Part shown: positions 24,166-35,076 of the stretch, piece by piece
How the letters are laid out: the number at the start of each line of letters is the position of its first letter
Position numbering within the stretch: position 1 is the stretch's first letter
From: Smittium mucronatum
Lineage: Eukaryota; Kickxellomycota; Harpellomycetes; Harpellales; Legeriomycetaceae
Length of the DNA: 46,024 nt
Reading direction: 5' to 3'
Assembly: GCA_001953115.1 (NCBI GenBank)
Contig: LSSL01000317.1
Span: 1 to 46,024, forward strand
Translations under genes and position numbers: made by a program
Notes under the pieces: model-generated
What the model saw: only the letters and a program-made list of their open reading frames with translations
The model's database searches: none
Told to the model about the DNA's origin: nothing

Positions 24166-27100
24166 AAAAAATCATAGATATAATACAAAAATTATTTCAA
24201 AAAACTAAATATTAAATATATAATACGAAAGTTTTTTAATCCTATTAATGCTGCAAAAATGAAAAAAAAATGGTGAAAATAATATAACTTTATTAGTTGG
24301 AATCTTTATATTACTGAAAAATATCAGCAAATAAATAGTTTATTATAAATAAATCTGAATTAAATCAAACCTTCTTGCAAATAAAAATAATTAGCTTAAA
24401 GAAAAATATAAATTTTTCGAATTGTTAATAATCTACTCCATAAATTAATTTTACTATAAGAGATAACCTTCTACGCTTATAAATTATATATCATAGTTTC
24501 TTATACCAATTTCGGTGATAATTGAGTTAAATTTTGATTGTTGAAAAAACATTTAATTTTTAATAAATGTGAATGAACGCAAACCTTCTTACAAGAAAAT
24601 TTTTTTTGGCTTGAAATAAAAATACAACTTTTCCGAATCGTTAATAATATAATCCATAAATTTATTTCAAGATAATACATGAGCTTCTAAGTTTGTGATT
24701 TAGATACAATAATTTTCTTTTACTGATATCAGTGATAGTTATAGTTAAATCTTAGTTACATTTTTTTTCTTAATTAAAATCGCATAAAACCCTATTTAGA
24801 ACATTTATTTACAAATTATAATTTAATTTTTTATAATTAAATACAATATAAATATATAAAAATGGCGTTTAAAAAAAAAAAGGGTAAATCTGTAATTATT
24901 ATCTTTCTTGTACTAAAAATATCTAGTTTTATAAAATTTCTACATTAGTAAAAAATATTAAAATCTATTAAAAGTAGGAAAACCCAAGTTTAGAAACAAC
25001 AAAAAATTATAATTTATCAGAAACTAGAGTTAATGAAATAGGCCTATAAATAAACAAAAAAAAGTATAAAAAAACTTGAAGAAAGTTCTTATAAAAAATA
25101 TTAATCGATATGATTTATTTAAAAATATGCTAATAATAATAAAAAAATGATATTTTATGAAAAATGAATCTCGTATACGTGTCTAAATATCTATCTTAAA
25201 GAGTGCTTTTATCTATAAAGATATGGATAAATATATATCTTATAATTTCGTTTGAAATTATTGTACATCATCAAGAGTATTTTATATCGATGTATAAAAA
25301 TTATATAAAAGCGCTGATTTTCATAATTACTAAAAAAAAAATTGAATTTTAATAAGCGAAAGTTAGCTACCCTCAAGAAAAAAATAATGGTTTCTATAAA
25401 ATTTTTCTAAATGAAAGAAAAAATAATAAAAAATAATAAAATAAATTTTCAGTATAACTAAAAACTAAATAATTAAAAAAAAAATACATTTCAGCTGTTT
25501 AAAATTTTTATGATTAATTTTTATGATTAATTTTAATGCTTAAAGTTAAATATACATATATTTATATAATTTGGGATTTTTTAATCAATTTTTTATCATA
25601 ATTAACTATTAAAGATTTAGAATGAAATATGTAAAAGAATTTTTAACGATTTAATTTCAAAAATTAAAATTTAATACATTTTTTTTGTATTTTTTAATAT
25701 ATATTTTTTATTCTTATTAAATTTATAGTTAAAAATTCAGTAATAGAAAACCAAGAATAAAAATAAAGTATAAATTAAAAACTATGGTGATTAAAAAAAA
25801 TCTTGATTTTTTTTAATATTTGTGAAGTTATTTATCTTAAAACAAACTCAAAAATAGAGATAGAATTAAGATTTCAAATTTATTACAGACAAAAAAAAAA
25901 ATTAATTTTTTGGAAAAAACGAATTTGTTTTTATTGGTACTGATATGTCTCCCCCCATATATAGTATCTAGATGTGGATTTACTTATATAAACCAAGGTA
26001 TAAAAATCAAAATAATGTTTTTAAAATTTAGAATATAATATTATATACATCATTCACAGATTGCCGGTTATTAAAAAAAATATTTCAAAACCAGTTGTTA
26101 AATAAATATCACTAATAATGATATAAATTAATTAAATATTAAAAAATTTAATTTAATTATTAGTATTATATGCTTTAAAAATTTAATAAAAATTATATAA
26201 TATTAAGATAGAAAAGATTATAAAAATTCAGATAATTAAATTTTAAGTAACTAGATAGCTTTTTAGAAAAATAAATAAAATAAAATAAGATTTTCGCCAG
26301 AAGATAGGGTCAACTTTACTCAATTATAATTTCATATAACTGAAATTATGTGTGGATTTTATAAGACTATAAATCTCTAAAATAAAAATTTTAGTTCGAA
26401 ATAATTCAAAAAATTTCAATAATCCCTAAATTCAAATCATTGAATAAATTTTAATTATATGGCGTTTTACGGAATTAAATAGCATATATTTATAATAACA
26501 AAATTAGCTTAATTGAACACTTAATAATTAACAAATATCATTTAATAATCACTTTTATTAATATTTATTTAATACAGCATGGATTTAGGTAAGTTATAAA
26601 TTTTTATTATAAAACACATTTCGAAACTATAATATTTTTTAATAGGCTATAAACGATTTAGTTGTTATATATAACAAAAAAAATAATCTGAAAAGAAAAT
26701 TAAAAAGAAAATACTTTAAATATTAATTGTAATAGATTCTAATGAGAGCTTTTTTTATACAATGAACTTCTTTTCTGTATAATTTTTATTTTAGAATAAT
26801 TTACCTATAATATTAGTTATTTCATTAATTAAAAATTTTCTGAAAATTCCACACTGCTAAATATTTGAAAGCTTAGTAAACCAAATAACTTCTTATAAAA
26901 TTTTATATTTAAAAGGAAAGATCTATCATTAATTTTTCAAGGTATCAAATTTAAGAGAAATAGAATGGAAAAATAACTATCAATTGTTTTTTTATTGATA
27001 AAATATTCTTTAGACTAAATAAGAACCATTAAATTTCTGGGATAATTTTAAAACCTAATGCTTAGTATGGATGAAAGTTCGAAATTTATTTACAAATTTG

Positions 27101-30100
27101 ATAAATGTAAAATATTTTTTTTCAATAATAACAATAGTTTCTAAGTACATTTATTACCCAAAATAAAAATTAAAAAAACTTATTTATATTTTAAAATTAC
27201 AAATTTTCCAACAGTTTTGATTTTATCACAAATCAAAACCACTACTTTTCACCCATTTCTTTCTTTAACCTGATTTTATTTAATAAAAACAATCGAAATC
27301 GAAACTTTAAATTTTTAATATTTTTAATTTATGGAATAAAATTAAAAAATTGATTTACAAATACTTCAATTTTAATCATTTATAATTAATTTTAATCGTA
27401 TTAGATACTATTATTTAGTATAATATATATTAATTAATCACAAAATTGCACTATAAAATATGTTAATTTTGATAAATTAGAACGATAAGGTAAAAAAAAT
27501 TTCGTAGCATAATTTAGTAAAATTATTTAGATTCTTTTTATTATTATTCTAGTTTAAACGGGATAATATTTATAAAAAATTGATTAAAAAATAAAAAAGA
27601 AACAGTTCTTTTTTAACAAAAATACTTATTGTAATGTTATAATGATTTTTTATAAATATTGCGCAAATAATTTAAAAAAAATTTCTTCAATATAAATCAT
27701 TTCATAGAACTTTTATTAAAAATTATTTTAAAAAAACACCCATATAAAAAAGATAAAAAAAAACCCACGAAATATTATAAATAACTAGGTGGTGAAGTTT
27801 TATTATTATAATCTTGGAAAAAAAAAATTATCATAAATGAAAGCTATAATCTTGATATTTTAAAGATTACGTTCAAAAAAAAAAAAAGTAGCTACAATCT
27901 ATTGAAAAAAATTAGTATAAGTTTTGTTTTTATTTCTTTTTTGAAAATAAATAATAATTTTCATTATGGAATGTATCAATGGGGAATATATAATTAATTC
28001 AAAATAATAGAGGTCGGAATCTATGTTTAAAAAAATAAGAAATTACTTTATTATATGCAGATTTAATTTTTGTATCCATATCTATGTTTGGAATATTTTT
28101 GCTTTTTAATATTAGTAAAATTCAAAAAATTATTAATTATTAACCCATTTATAATGGAAAATTAAAAGTCGAAAACTTTTTACGAATTCTCAGATATGAG
28201 CTCCCTAAATTCTGCACTTAAGTCTGAAAAGAATTATTTCTATGTTTTAAATAATATCCAAATTTAAAAATTAATTTAAAAAATAAAAAAATATCTAAAT
28301 TCGAAAAATTTAAGTGGTATTTAGGTTAAGAGTGTAGATAAAATATTTTGAATTTTTAAATTCACATCGAAATTAAATTTAGTATCCGCATAAATATTAA
28401 TAGTATCAAAAATTAATTTTTTTATTAAATAAACTAAAAAAAGAATTATATAAAGGGATTTTTTAAAAGGTAACTACCATTATTTCTCTTAAATCCCTAT
28501 CCTTGAATTTTTTAGATTTATTTATTTTCGTATAAATGCATTTATAAATGGAGTAGTTTAAATTTTATTTTTTTAAAAAAAACCCAATAATAAATTAAAA
28601 ATAAAAGGTTAATAATATCTGGTATTTTTTTAACGCATCTAGGTCTTTTGTTTACTTTTTTCTTTTAATGTTGATTGAAATTGGAAGATAATAATATAAT
28701 TTTTTATTTTAGTAAAATCCACAATTCTAATTTTCAAATATCCGATAGTATAATCAAAACTCCTTAATTTAAATCTCAATGCATAACTGCTGTGTATAAA
28801 TAAAATTAATAAATAAAATATATACAATATTTTATTAAATCTTTCATATTAGAATTTCTATCTAGATCTTAAAAAATAAATTCCTATTTTATTTATGTAC
28901 TTTAAAAAAAACAAGTTTCATAACACCTTTTATCTATCAAATATATTTGGGTATTTTTTCTTCTTTTTTTTTATATAAAGTTACTGTAGGCAGTTTATAC
29001 GTTCAAATTATATTAAATGATTTTTCGGTTATAAATCAAAGTTGAAAGATAACGCGATTTAATATACAAACTGTATTAATATCAAAATGAAAACAGAATT
29101 TATCCTAGAAAACTATTAACAGTTTTTTTTATAATTATAATGATTTTTTTTTCTATAAAAACCTAAAAAATTGTAAATTTTAACTTTTGGCTAAGATACT
29201 AGTCTCAAAAAATATATATCGTTATGATTTTATTATTATTTATCATTAACATTTTAAAAATTGGGTTAAAGCGGGGAATTCTAATGAAGATTAAATGTTT
29301 AATTGATTTCAAAAGGATTATGATCTTACTTAGACCCGATCTTTCCTAAAGACTCAAAAAATTTGAATCCGGAATAATTAATAAAGTTTTTTTTTTAATT
29401 TTTCAACACTACAACTGCCAAAATCTTATGAAATATGATTGGGAGCTTTTTGTTAATTAAAAGGATTTAAAAAAGTATTAGAAATCAACTTTAATTATAA
29501 AAAGATGATCTATAAAAGATAAAAACCTTATATTCGAATTTTGGTTATAGGTATAAGGAGAGGGAATCCTTCTAATGGGAAGACAATCAAAGTCTTGTTT
29601 TTTCATAAAATTTTCAAAATCTTATTTAAAAGTCTTCTCTGGTTGATAGTTTAATCCTTGTTTTGATATAATTTCTACCAATGTAATTTTACAGGAATTG
29701 TGTTTATTAAATAATACTCGAAAAAAAATATTCCAGTTAACAAATTTTAGAATTAGGAATAAATTTTTAATTTATTAATCGCATTTTCAGCTATAAAATA
29801 GCCTCTATAATAAGATTTTTTTTCTTATTTTTCTACTTGATTAAATGTATATTTAGCTAAAAAAAAAATTCATTGAGCTTAAAAAATTAAAAAACTGGAA
29901 AAAGGGGAATATAAATAATAAAAATTTGCATATAAATACCAAAATATACTATTAGATTAAAAATAAAGCATTTTTATTATATTATTGGGCATTTTAAAAT
30001 TCCAACTATGGCATTCTGTAAAGAATGCGGATTAATTTCACTATAATTTACATCAAAAGCACAAAAATAACGATTATTTTTTATATACTCGTGTGAAATA

Positions 30101-30106
30101 AATAAC
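24166..30106. other. gene-free AT-rich desert
   Basis: Nearly 6 kb with no credible protein-coding gene or RNA gene. Frames are short and of low complexity. A patch around 29250-29700 is a little richer in G and C but has no continuous frame, and may be a worn repeat. Confidence 0.65.
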
Positions 30107-30745
30107 CCCTAAGAGTAGAATACTATATTTTAGCTAAAGGTCTTTTGTGTTACAATTTTAAAATCACTATATCTAAAATTTAATATCCTTGTAAAATATT
30201 CTTGGTAGGGAATGGCGAATAAAACGAATGTAATTCGGAGAACGGAAAAATCAAATGTTGATCTCATCCTGCAACAAAAAAAATTGTGTCACTAGACGCA
30301 ATATGAGAATTTTCTTGTATAAAAATCCAGTGTTCAAATATTAGATACATCTTTGCACCTAAGTATTCTGTTATAATTGAGGTATGTTTACTAAGCCTAT
30401 CGTTTGGGCAAGAGTCTATTTTTTTATCAATCCTGCTAAATATAGACTTAAAGAGCAGCTCTGTACTTTTAACTGACTATTGATCCATGTAAGTGAGCTT
30501 AATTCATGGCTATATTAAACCTTAGTCGCCTAGCCCAATTGAAGCAATGTTAGAGTGGAGGTGTCTTAAGCTTATATTTTAAGAATTTTCCTTGATGGTA
30601 CTAGGATGGTATCCCTGTAAAAAAGGATTGGTGTGATTAGATAGAGGTATTTTATACATGACTTTTTCGTCATATGATATTCTTTCAGGTAGTTTTTAAT
30701 GAAGTTATCTAGTAATTTTTCGCGATAGAATAAGATAAGGTGATA
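30107..30745 (+). ncRNA. RNA-like element, diverged copy B
   Basis: Homologous to 23524-24149 along its whole length and in the same orientation. Shared anchors, with their offset from copy A, are CCTAAGAG (6583), TATTCTTGG (6583), ATTCGGAG (6582), GAGCTTAATTC (6588), TTGAAGCAATG (6588) and TAGTTTTTAATGA (6591). The sequences between anchors differ heavily, yet net length changes by only about 8 nt over some 575 nt. The first stem is kept in altered form, ATTTTAG (30127-30133) with CTAAAAT (30173-30179), and the TTGGTTGG loop reads TTGGTAGG. No reading frame is conserved between copies. Clear flanking direct repeats are not visible, so this may be the older insertion or the parental locus. 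Function unknown. Confidence 0.5.
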
Positions 30746-31172
30746 ACTATTTAAAAAGCTAGCAACTTAAGAAAAGTGGGATCCTTTTTTGCATATATTA
30801 TTGGCTACTGCATGGTATGAAAATGTTTGGTTTAAAAAATTGACTGGATGGGTTGAAACTCATAATACAGCAACTTAGCTATTTTTCCAGTAATAAAAAT
30901 GAAATAATAGGCTCAAACTACTATATTATTGGCTAGATACCATTCAATAAAAATCGATGAAAATTTTTTTTATGAATTTTTTTTATGAATTTTTTTTTTG
31001 GAGGAAAAAAAAATTAGTAAAATAAAAGGGACAGATTTACAACAGTGTTTGTAAACTATCCAGCAAGAATTAATAGCGGTTTAGACTTCAATTTACATAT
31101 CACAAAAGCAATATTCACTTCTCTAGGAAAATACACGTATTCAATAAACTCAATAAATCTTCCTTAGGAAAG
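30746..31172. other. upstream region of rpf2
   Basis: Intermediate composition, no gene. A 13-bp unit (eight T then ATGAA) is repeated in tandem at about 30965-30990. The start codon at 31173 has a favourable A at position -3 (GGAAAGATG). The rpf2 promoter should lie here, but I see no element that I would name with confidence. Confidence 0.5.
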
Positions 31173-32159
31173 ATGCTCCCCACAATGTATGTAATTTATT
31201 TTAAAATATACTAGATATCTCATTCATCTCTTTTTTTTTATTACTTAATCATTAGAAAACCAAAAAACGCCAGATCGAAACGAGCCCTGGTTAAGCGCTC
31301 TTCAAAAGTAATCGAGAATCCCAAAAACACTATTTTTATTAGAGGAAGCCAGACAAGTCAAGTAATCCAAAATGTATTGAAAGATTTATATTCCTTAAAG
31401 AAACCATTGGCCCTCAACTTTTCCAAAAAAAATGAAATCCATCCTTTTGATGATGAAACTAAGCTTGAATTTCTTTGCAATAAAAATGATACCTCCTTGT
31501 TCACTATCGGAAGCCATTCCAAGAAACGTCCTCATAACTTGATTATGGGAAGAATGTTTGATTTCAAGTTGTTTGAAATGTTTGAATTTGAAGTTAAAGA
31601 TTATAAGTCCATTGAGGAAATTAAAGGAAAAACCTGTGCTAGCGGAATCAAACCTCTTCTAGTATTTTCCGGTGAACCTTTTAATCAGGATGATACTTTA
31701 ATGAAACTCCAAAACTTCTTCGTCGATTTTTTCCAATCCGAAAAAACTGATTCCATTTGTTTAACTGGTCTTGAACATGTCATCTCCATAACCGTAGATC
31801 CTTCTGCATCCACTCCCCCACCAACTTCCACTGTTGATCAACAACAAAATTATAAACTTTATATCAGATCCTACTATGTAAATTTCCTAAACTCTGGTCA
31901 AAAACTGCCTCGTGTTGAGCTTGAGGAAATGGGCCCCAGCATCGATTTAGTTACTAGGAGACACGTATTTCCTACTGAGGAAACTTGGAAAAAAGCCACC
32001 CGCGTTCCCAAGGAGCTGTTTGTTAAAAAGACCAAGAACATTACTCATGATAATCTTGGTAATAAACTGGGTCGCATCCACGTCGGTCAGCAAGATATCT
32101 CTAAAATCCAAACCAGAAAAGTCCGTGCTCTTAAAGCTCCTAAAGTCAATGAATTTTAA
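31173..32159 (+). CDS. rpf2: ribosome biogenesis factor Rpf2, Brix domain (two exons)
   Basis: Rpf2 is a nucleolar Brix-domain protein. With Rrs1 it recruits 5S rRNA and ribosomal proteins uL18 and uL5 to the pre-60S particle and supports 27S pre-rRNA processing. Exon 1 is 31173-31186 and exon 2 is 31256-32159; together they encode 305 residues, somewhat shorter than the roughly 340 of yeast because the acidic C-terminal tail is missing. The N-terminus MLPTIKPKNARSKRALVKR carries the family signature KPKNAR-KRALVKR. The Brix domain covers about residues 27-235, including NDTSLFTIGSHSKKR, GIKPLLVF, GLEHVISITV, LPRVELEEMGP and the final GPSIDL. The basic tail LGRIHVGQQDISKIQTRKVR (276-295) is the other family hallmark. 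The start depends on splicing a 14-nt first exon; starting inside exon 2 would lose the conserved N-terminus. It converges on the RRM gene about 1 kb downstream. Confidence 0.96.
31187..31255 (+). other. intron in rpf2 (69 nt)
   Basis: The donor is GTATGT directly after ACAAT, and the acceptor is TCATTAG before AAAACCAAAAAACGCC. A branch-like TTACTTAAT lies just upstream of the acceptor. Splicing creates the Ile5 codon from both exons and yields the conserved MLPTIKPKNAR start, which is strong support. Confidence 0.88.
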
Positions 32160-32309
32160 AAAGTCCGTTTTTCTAAACACAATATATATCTTTTATTTTT
32201 TTCCACTAAATATTTTTAGACACGTCAAGAATACTATAATCTTTTTAATAATACAGATAAAAACCCCTTTACTCCTAAATTAGGGATTTTCGTTTTTTCG
32301 TTTTATTTT

Positions 32310-32470
32310 TTTTTACAAGAAATTTATTTTAAAGTCAATAAAAAGTTACAAAAAGTTATTAAAAAATATGAAAAAATGAAAAAGTTTAGAGAGAAAAACT
32401 CTTAATTCCCCTTTGCCGCTCTAGCAGCTCCATACCTCGAAGACATTGATTCATTGGGGCTGTTGAATCA
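32310..32470. repeat. dispersed repeat, copy 1
   Basis: Related to 45465-45667. Both copies contain a GAAATTTATTT..AAAG..AATAAAAA block, then, about 60-80 nt on, the identical 19-mer TGCCGCTCTAGCAGCTCCA (32414-32432 here), then a CATTG-TTCA block and TTGGGG. Same orientation, about 13.2 kb apart. Confidence 0.75.
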
Positions 32471-32577
32471 CTTAAATTCTGGAGTTTAGGTGTTCTTGGC
32501 ACGCGGATGACAACCAGAAATTTGGCTGCTTCCAGCACAAATTCAAGATCAGAGGTACAACTTGAAACTGACTTAAA
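32386..32577 (-). pseudogene. unidentified coding-like fragment, repeat copy 1
   Basis: The minus strand has an open frame of 63 codons with protein-like composition, bounded by stops and lacking an ATG at its head. It includes SDLEFVLEAAKFLVVIRVPR and, near the end, MNQCLRGMELLERQRG. The last part matches a diverged segment at 45578-45625, where the same frame reads LNQCPQRLELLERQRRLG. Differences at AAT/AAC, TGT/TGC and CAA/CAG are synonymous in this frame, which hints at past coding selection. A second frame, reading RYGAARAAKGN and a stop, is also open in both copies, so the true frame is not settled. An ATG-led frame (MVGKLIEVGAKHNLSQ) just upstream is out of register, as in a broken gene. 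The best guess is the end of a transposon-borne gene; I do not recognise the family. Confidence 0.45.
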
Positions 32578-33023
32578 TTATGTTTAGCCCCCACCTCGAT
32601 TAGTTTTCCAACCATCCCCAAACGAAATTCGTTGAAATTTGGAAGTTGATTTTTTATGCCAGACCGTATCGGCGCAGGTAAAAACCGGCGGACCGTCTCA
32701 TTTCGTTGTTTATCTCAATGTTAGCAATTTAATAAGATGTAGAAAATTATGGATTTTCATTTCTTAATTCTTTTTAGATGAAATGGGTTGTAGGAATTTT
32801 TCTCACTATGGGCCAAAATACTGCTATAACTTTAACTGATTTTTAATAGGAAATCGAAATTTATTCCCATTAATCACAGTTTAATTATATTATTCAAATA
32901 CACTTAAACTTGAAAACCTTACCCATAAGAAAATAATGAATTTTAAATATTCGATGGATAAATATAGGTATTCGAATATCGAGCTACCATGAAATATAAA
33001 TACGAGACCTTTGTTTGGGCTAA

Positions 33024-33029
33024 TTTATT
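33024..33029 (-). terminator. candidate polyadenylation signal, RRM gene
   Basis: AATAAA on the gene strand, about 130 nt past the stop codon. Suitable position, but weak evidence in AT-rich DNA. Confidence 0.3.
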
Positions 33030-33158
33030 AAATGTTTTTTAAAAAAGTAATGAAAATAAAAACAACATAACACATCCGATGGATGAGGGTATATATAACC
33101 TGATTTAAAGGGTGGGTTGGTATGTGCTAAGAAGTGTGAGGTAATATGAAAAGGATTT

Positions 33159-35076
33159 CTAATTGGAAGTAGGAACTAATTTCGTTGAACTATTTCTACC
33201 CATATTTTGGGATTGGGCTGTCAGTTCATCGGGTTCTCCAGCCCCACTATCTCCATCAAAACTTTTTTGGTCAAACTTATCACCAGGAACTTTTGCTAAT
33301 AGATTATACTTGTTTGTGAGGTCAAATCCTTTTACTGCATCAATCATCTCATTTGGCTTACTAACAAGAGTGTCTTGTCTTTCATGATTTGGTGGCAATT
33401 CGGGCGTTCCTTCGTTTTTATCACCGGCTTTTTTTTCTTCATCGGCTGGAGTGACACTTTTAGATGGACCTTGGTCTAATTTACTATCAATCCCATCATC
33501 CTCAGTTTTTTCGGTTTTTTGTTGATCTAAACTAGAGCTATTTTCAGCTGTAATGGAATTCCTCTTCTCCATAAATGCGGATGAGTAAAAGGCATTGGCA
33601 GATGATTTCAAACCTGTGGTTGTTGCTGATTGGGTTGGCTTTACTCCAAGAGGATTTTTTGAGTATGAAAGTCTGATTCCGCTAGTGATAGATGTGGAAA
33701 CCATACGGCCATCCATTTCAAGGAGTGCAGCACTGGCATGCTCAACACTTGAAAATTCAACGAAACACATGGGGCCACTGTTTGCCTTTGTGCGGAAACA
33801 TAGGCGTTTGTACCCATCTACGAGTTCAAAGATAGAACGTAATTCTTCCTCCATGGTACCAATCGGTAAGTTTCCAACATATAATGTATTGCATGGTGGA
33901 TTCTGGTCATTGTGGTTGCTACTACGTGTTTTGGCTATTTTCTCAAGGCCTGGTGCGGCATTAGCAAAATTCTTTGAGCTGCTGGTGTTAGCACTGATTG
34001 GGTTAGAGGCGCTTGGCTGCATGATTGCTGAATTCAAATAATTGGAACCTCCTAATGTAAGCGAATTTATTCTACGTCTATAGATACTGGAATCAGGGGC
34101 ATATTCAGCTCCAGGAACGAAGCCATCAAGTCCGAATCGGTTGATTTTGGGGAGGTCGTAGCTGAATCTTCGTTCAGATTGGGTTTTTGCCAAGTCGTAT
34201 CCATATTGTTGACCCCCATAGTACATATCGCTATGCATGTTTTCAGAGTCTTCATTTTCTTCTCCTGACATATTTCCATGTGATCCTTCTGCAGGTGACC
34301 CAGTAGTATTCCTCATTGAATCAGAGCCACCCCTACTGTTTCCTCCTGATGCTATTTGACCTGCTGGAATATAGGTGTCTCTAGCAGGACGGAAAGGACG
34401 CCCAGGACCCTGATGAATCCCAACCTGTTCGTTAGATAGATCAAAGCGACGGCTCATTCCAAACTGTTGGGACGATACCAATCCACCTCCTCCATTACTG
34501 AATCCAAACCCTGATCCAAATCCACTGTTTAGACTTAGTCTATATCCAGGTACATTGTGTGCTGCTGATGCAAATGGAAATGAATTGCTAAACTCCATTC
34601 CAAAGGATCCTATCAAAGAATTCTTGCGGCTTGTGCTAGAAAGATGTAAATTCTTTTTGGCCATCTCGGCCTTGATTACACAATTCAAATCATTGTCAAT
34701 CTTTTTTCCGGATAGAATATCCCTGGCCTCCAAGGCCTCGATCTGCGACCTGAATTTGGCAAATCCAATCTATTGATTTTTTTTTCAAAAAAATTTTTTT
34801 TAAATCAATTTGATAATTATTACCAAAAAAAAATACACTGATTTTGTTCCTAAAAGATAAAAGGGCGGGTAAATTGATTATAAGTCTTACGATTTGTTTT
34901 TTTGTAGAGCTTCCTGTTTGAGACTCCTTATCTGTGGGTTCGTTCTCTTCAGGTGCGGGGATTTTCAAAGTAGCAGCCTCAAATCCTGGTGCAAAGGTAA
35001 ACATGTTTATGAATTCTCGCTCAGTGATGGTGTCTGGGAACCCAACAACGAAAATGGTAGTGATCTCTTCCTGCAT
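33159..35076 (-). CDS. Whi3/Scw1-type RNA-binding protein with two RRMs
   Basis: Fungal Whi3/Scw1-type proteins bind mRNAs and influence cell-cycle start, polarity or cell-wall integrity; Whi3 also forms condensates. Exon 1 is 34891-35076 and exon 2 is 33159-34769, giving 598 residues. RRM1 (about 6-102) has RNP2 IFVVGFP (8-14), the family hallmark MFTFAPGFEAATLKIP (25-40) and, across the splice, RNP1-like IGFAKFRS; it ends with KAEMAKKNLH. The middle (about 105-350) is low complexity, rich in S, G, N and Y. RRM2 (about 356-434) has TLYVGNLP, PMCFVEFSS and LSYSKNPLG, diagnostic of this family. The C-terminal tail is charged and disordered. ATG 35074-35076 is the first in-frame ATG after an upstream TAA, but TGCAG directly before GAAGAG could instead be a splice acceptor, so an upstream exon is possible. 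The family is secure; orthology to Whi3 itself is not. Confidence 0.9.
34770..34890 (-). other. intron in the RRM gene (121 nt)
   Basis: On the gene strand the donor is CAAATC|GTAAGA and the acceptor ATCAATAG|ATTGGA, phase 0. Removing it joins KKQI to IGFAKFRS and completes RRM1 with its RNP1 strand, exactly where the family requires it. Confidence 0.92.

Larger units (their letters stand above)
32160..33158. other. convergent intergenic region between rpf2 and the RRM gene
   Basis: This 1-kb spacer must hold both 3' UTRs. An AATAAA on the plus strand at 32337-32342 could serve rpf2; an AATAAA on the minus strand at 33024-33029 could serve the RRM gene. The centre (about 32386-32700) is a repeat-family fragment of unusually high G+C, listed separately. 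The rest shows nothing. Confidence 0.55.

Noticed and set aside
31947..32283. Frames overlapping the 3' end of rpf2 on both strands
   Set aside because: They overlap the conserved Rpf2 C-terminus in other frames and lack independent support.
33163..34776. Several plus-strand frames and one additional minus-strand frame opposite or within the RRM gene
   Set aside because: All overlap the long spliced frame with two RRMs and show no motif of their own; they are shadows of real coding sequence.
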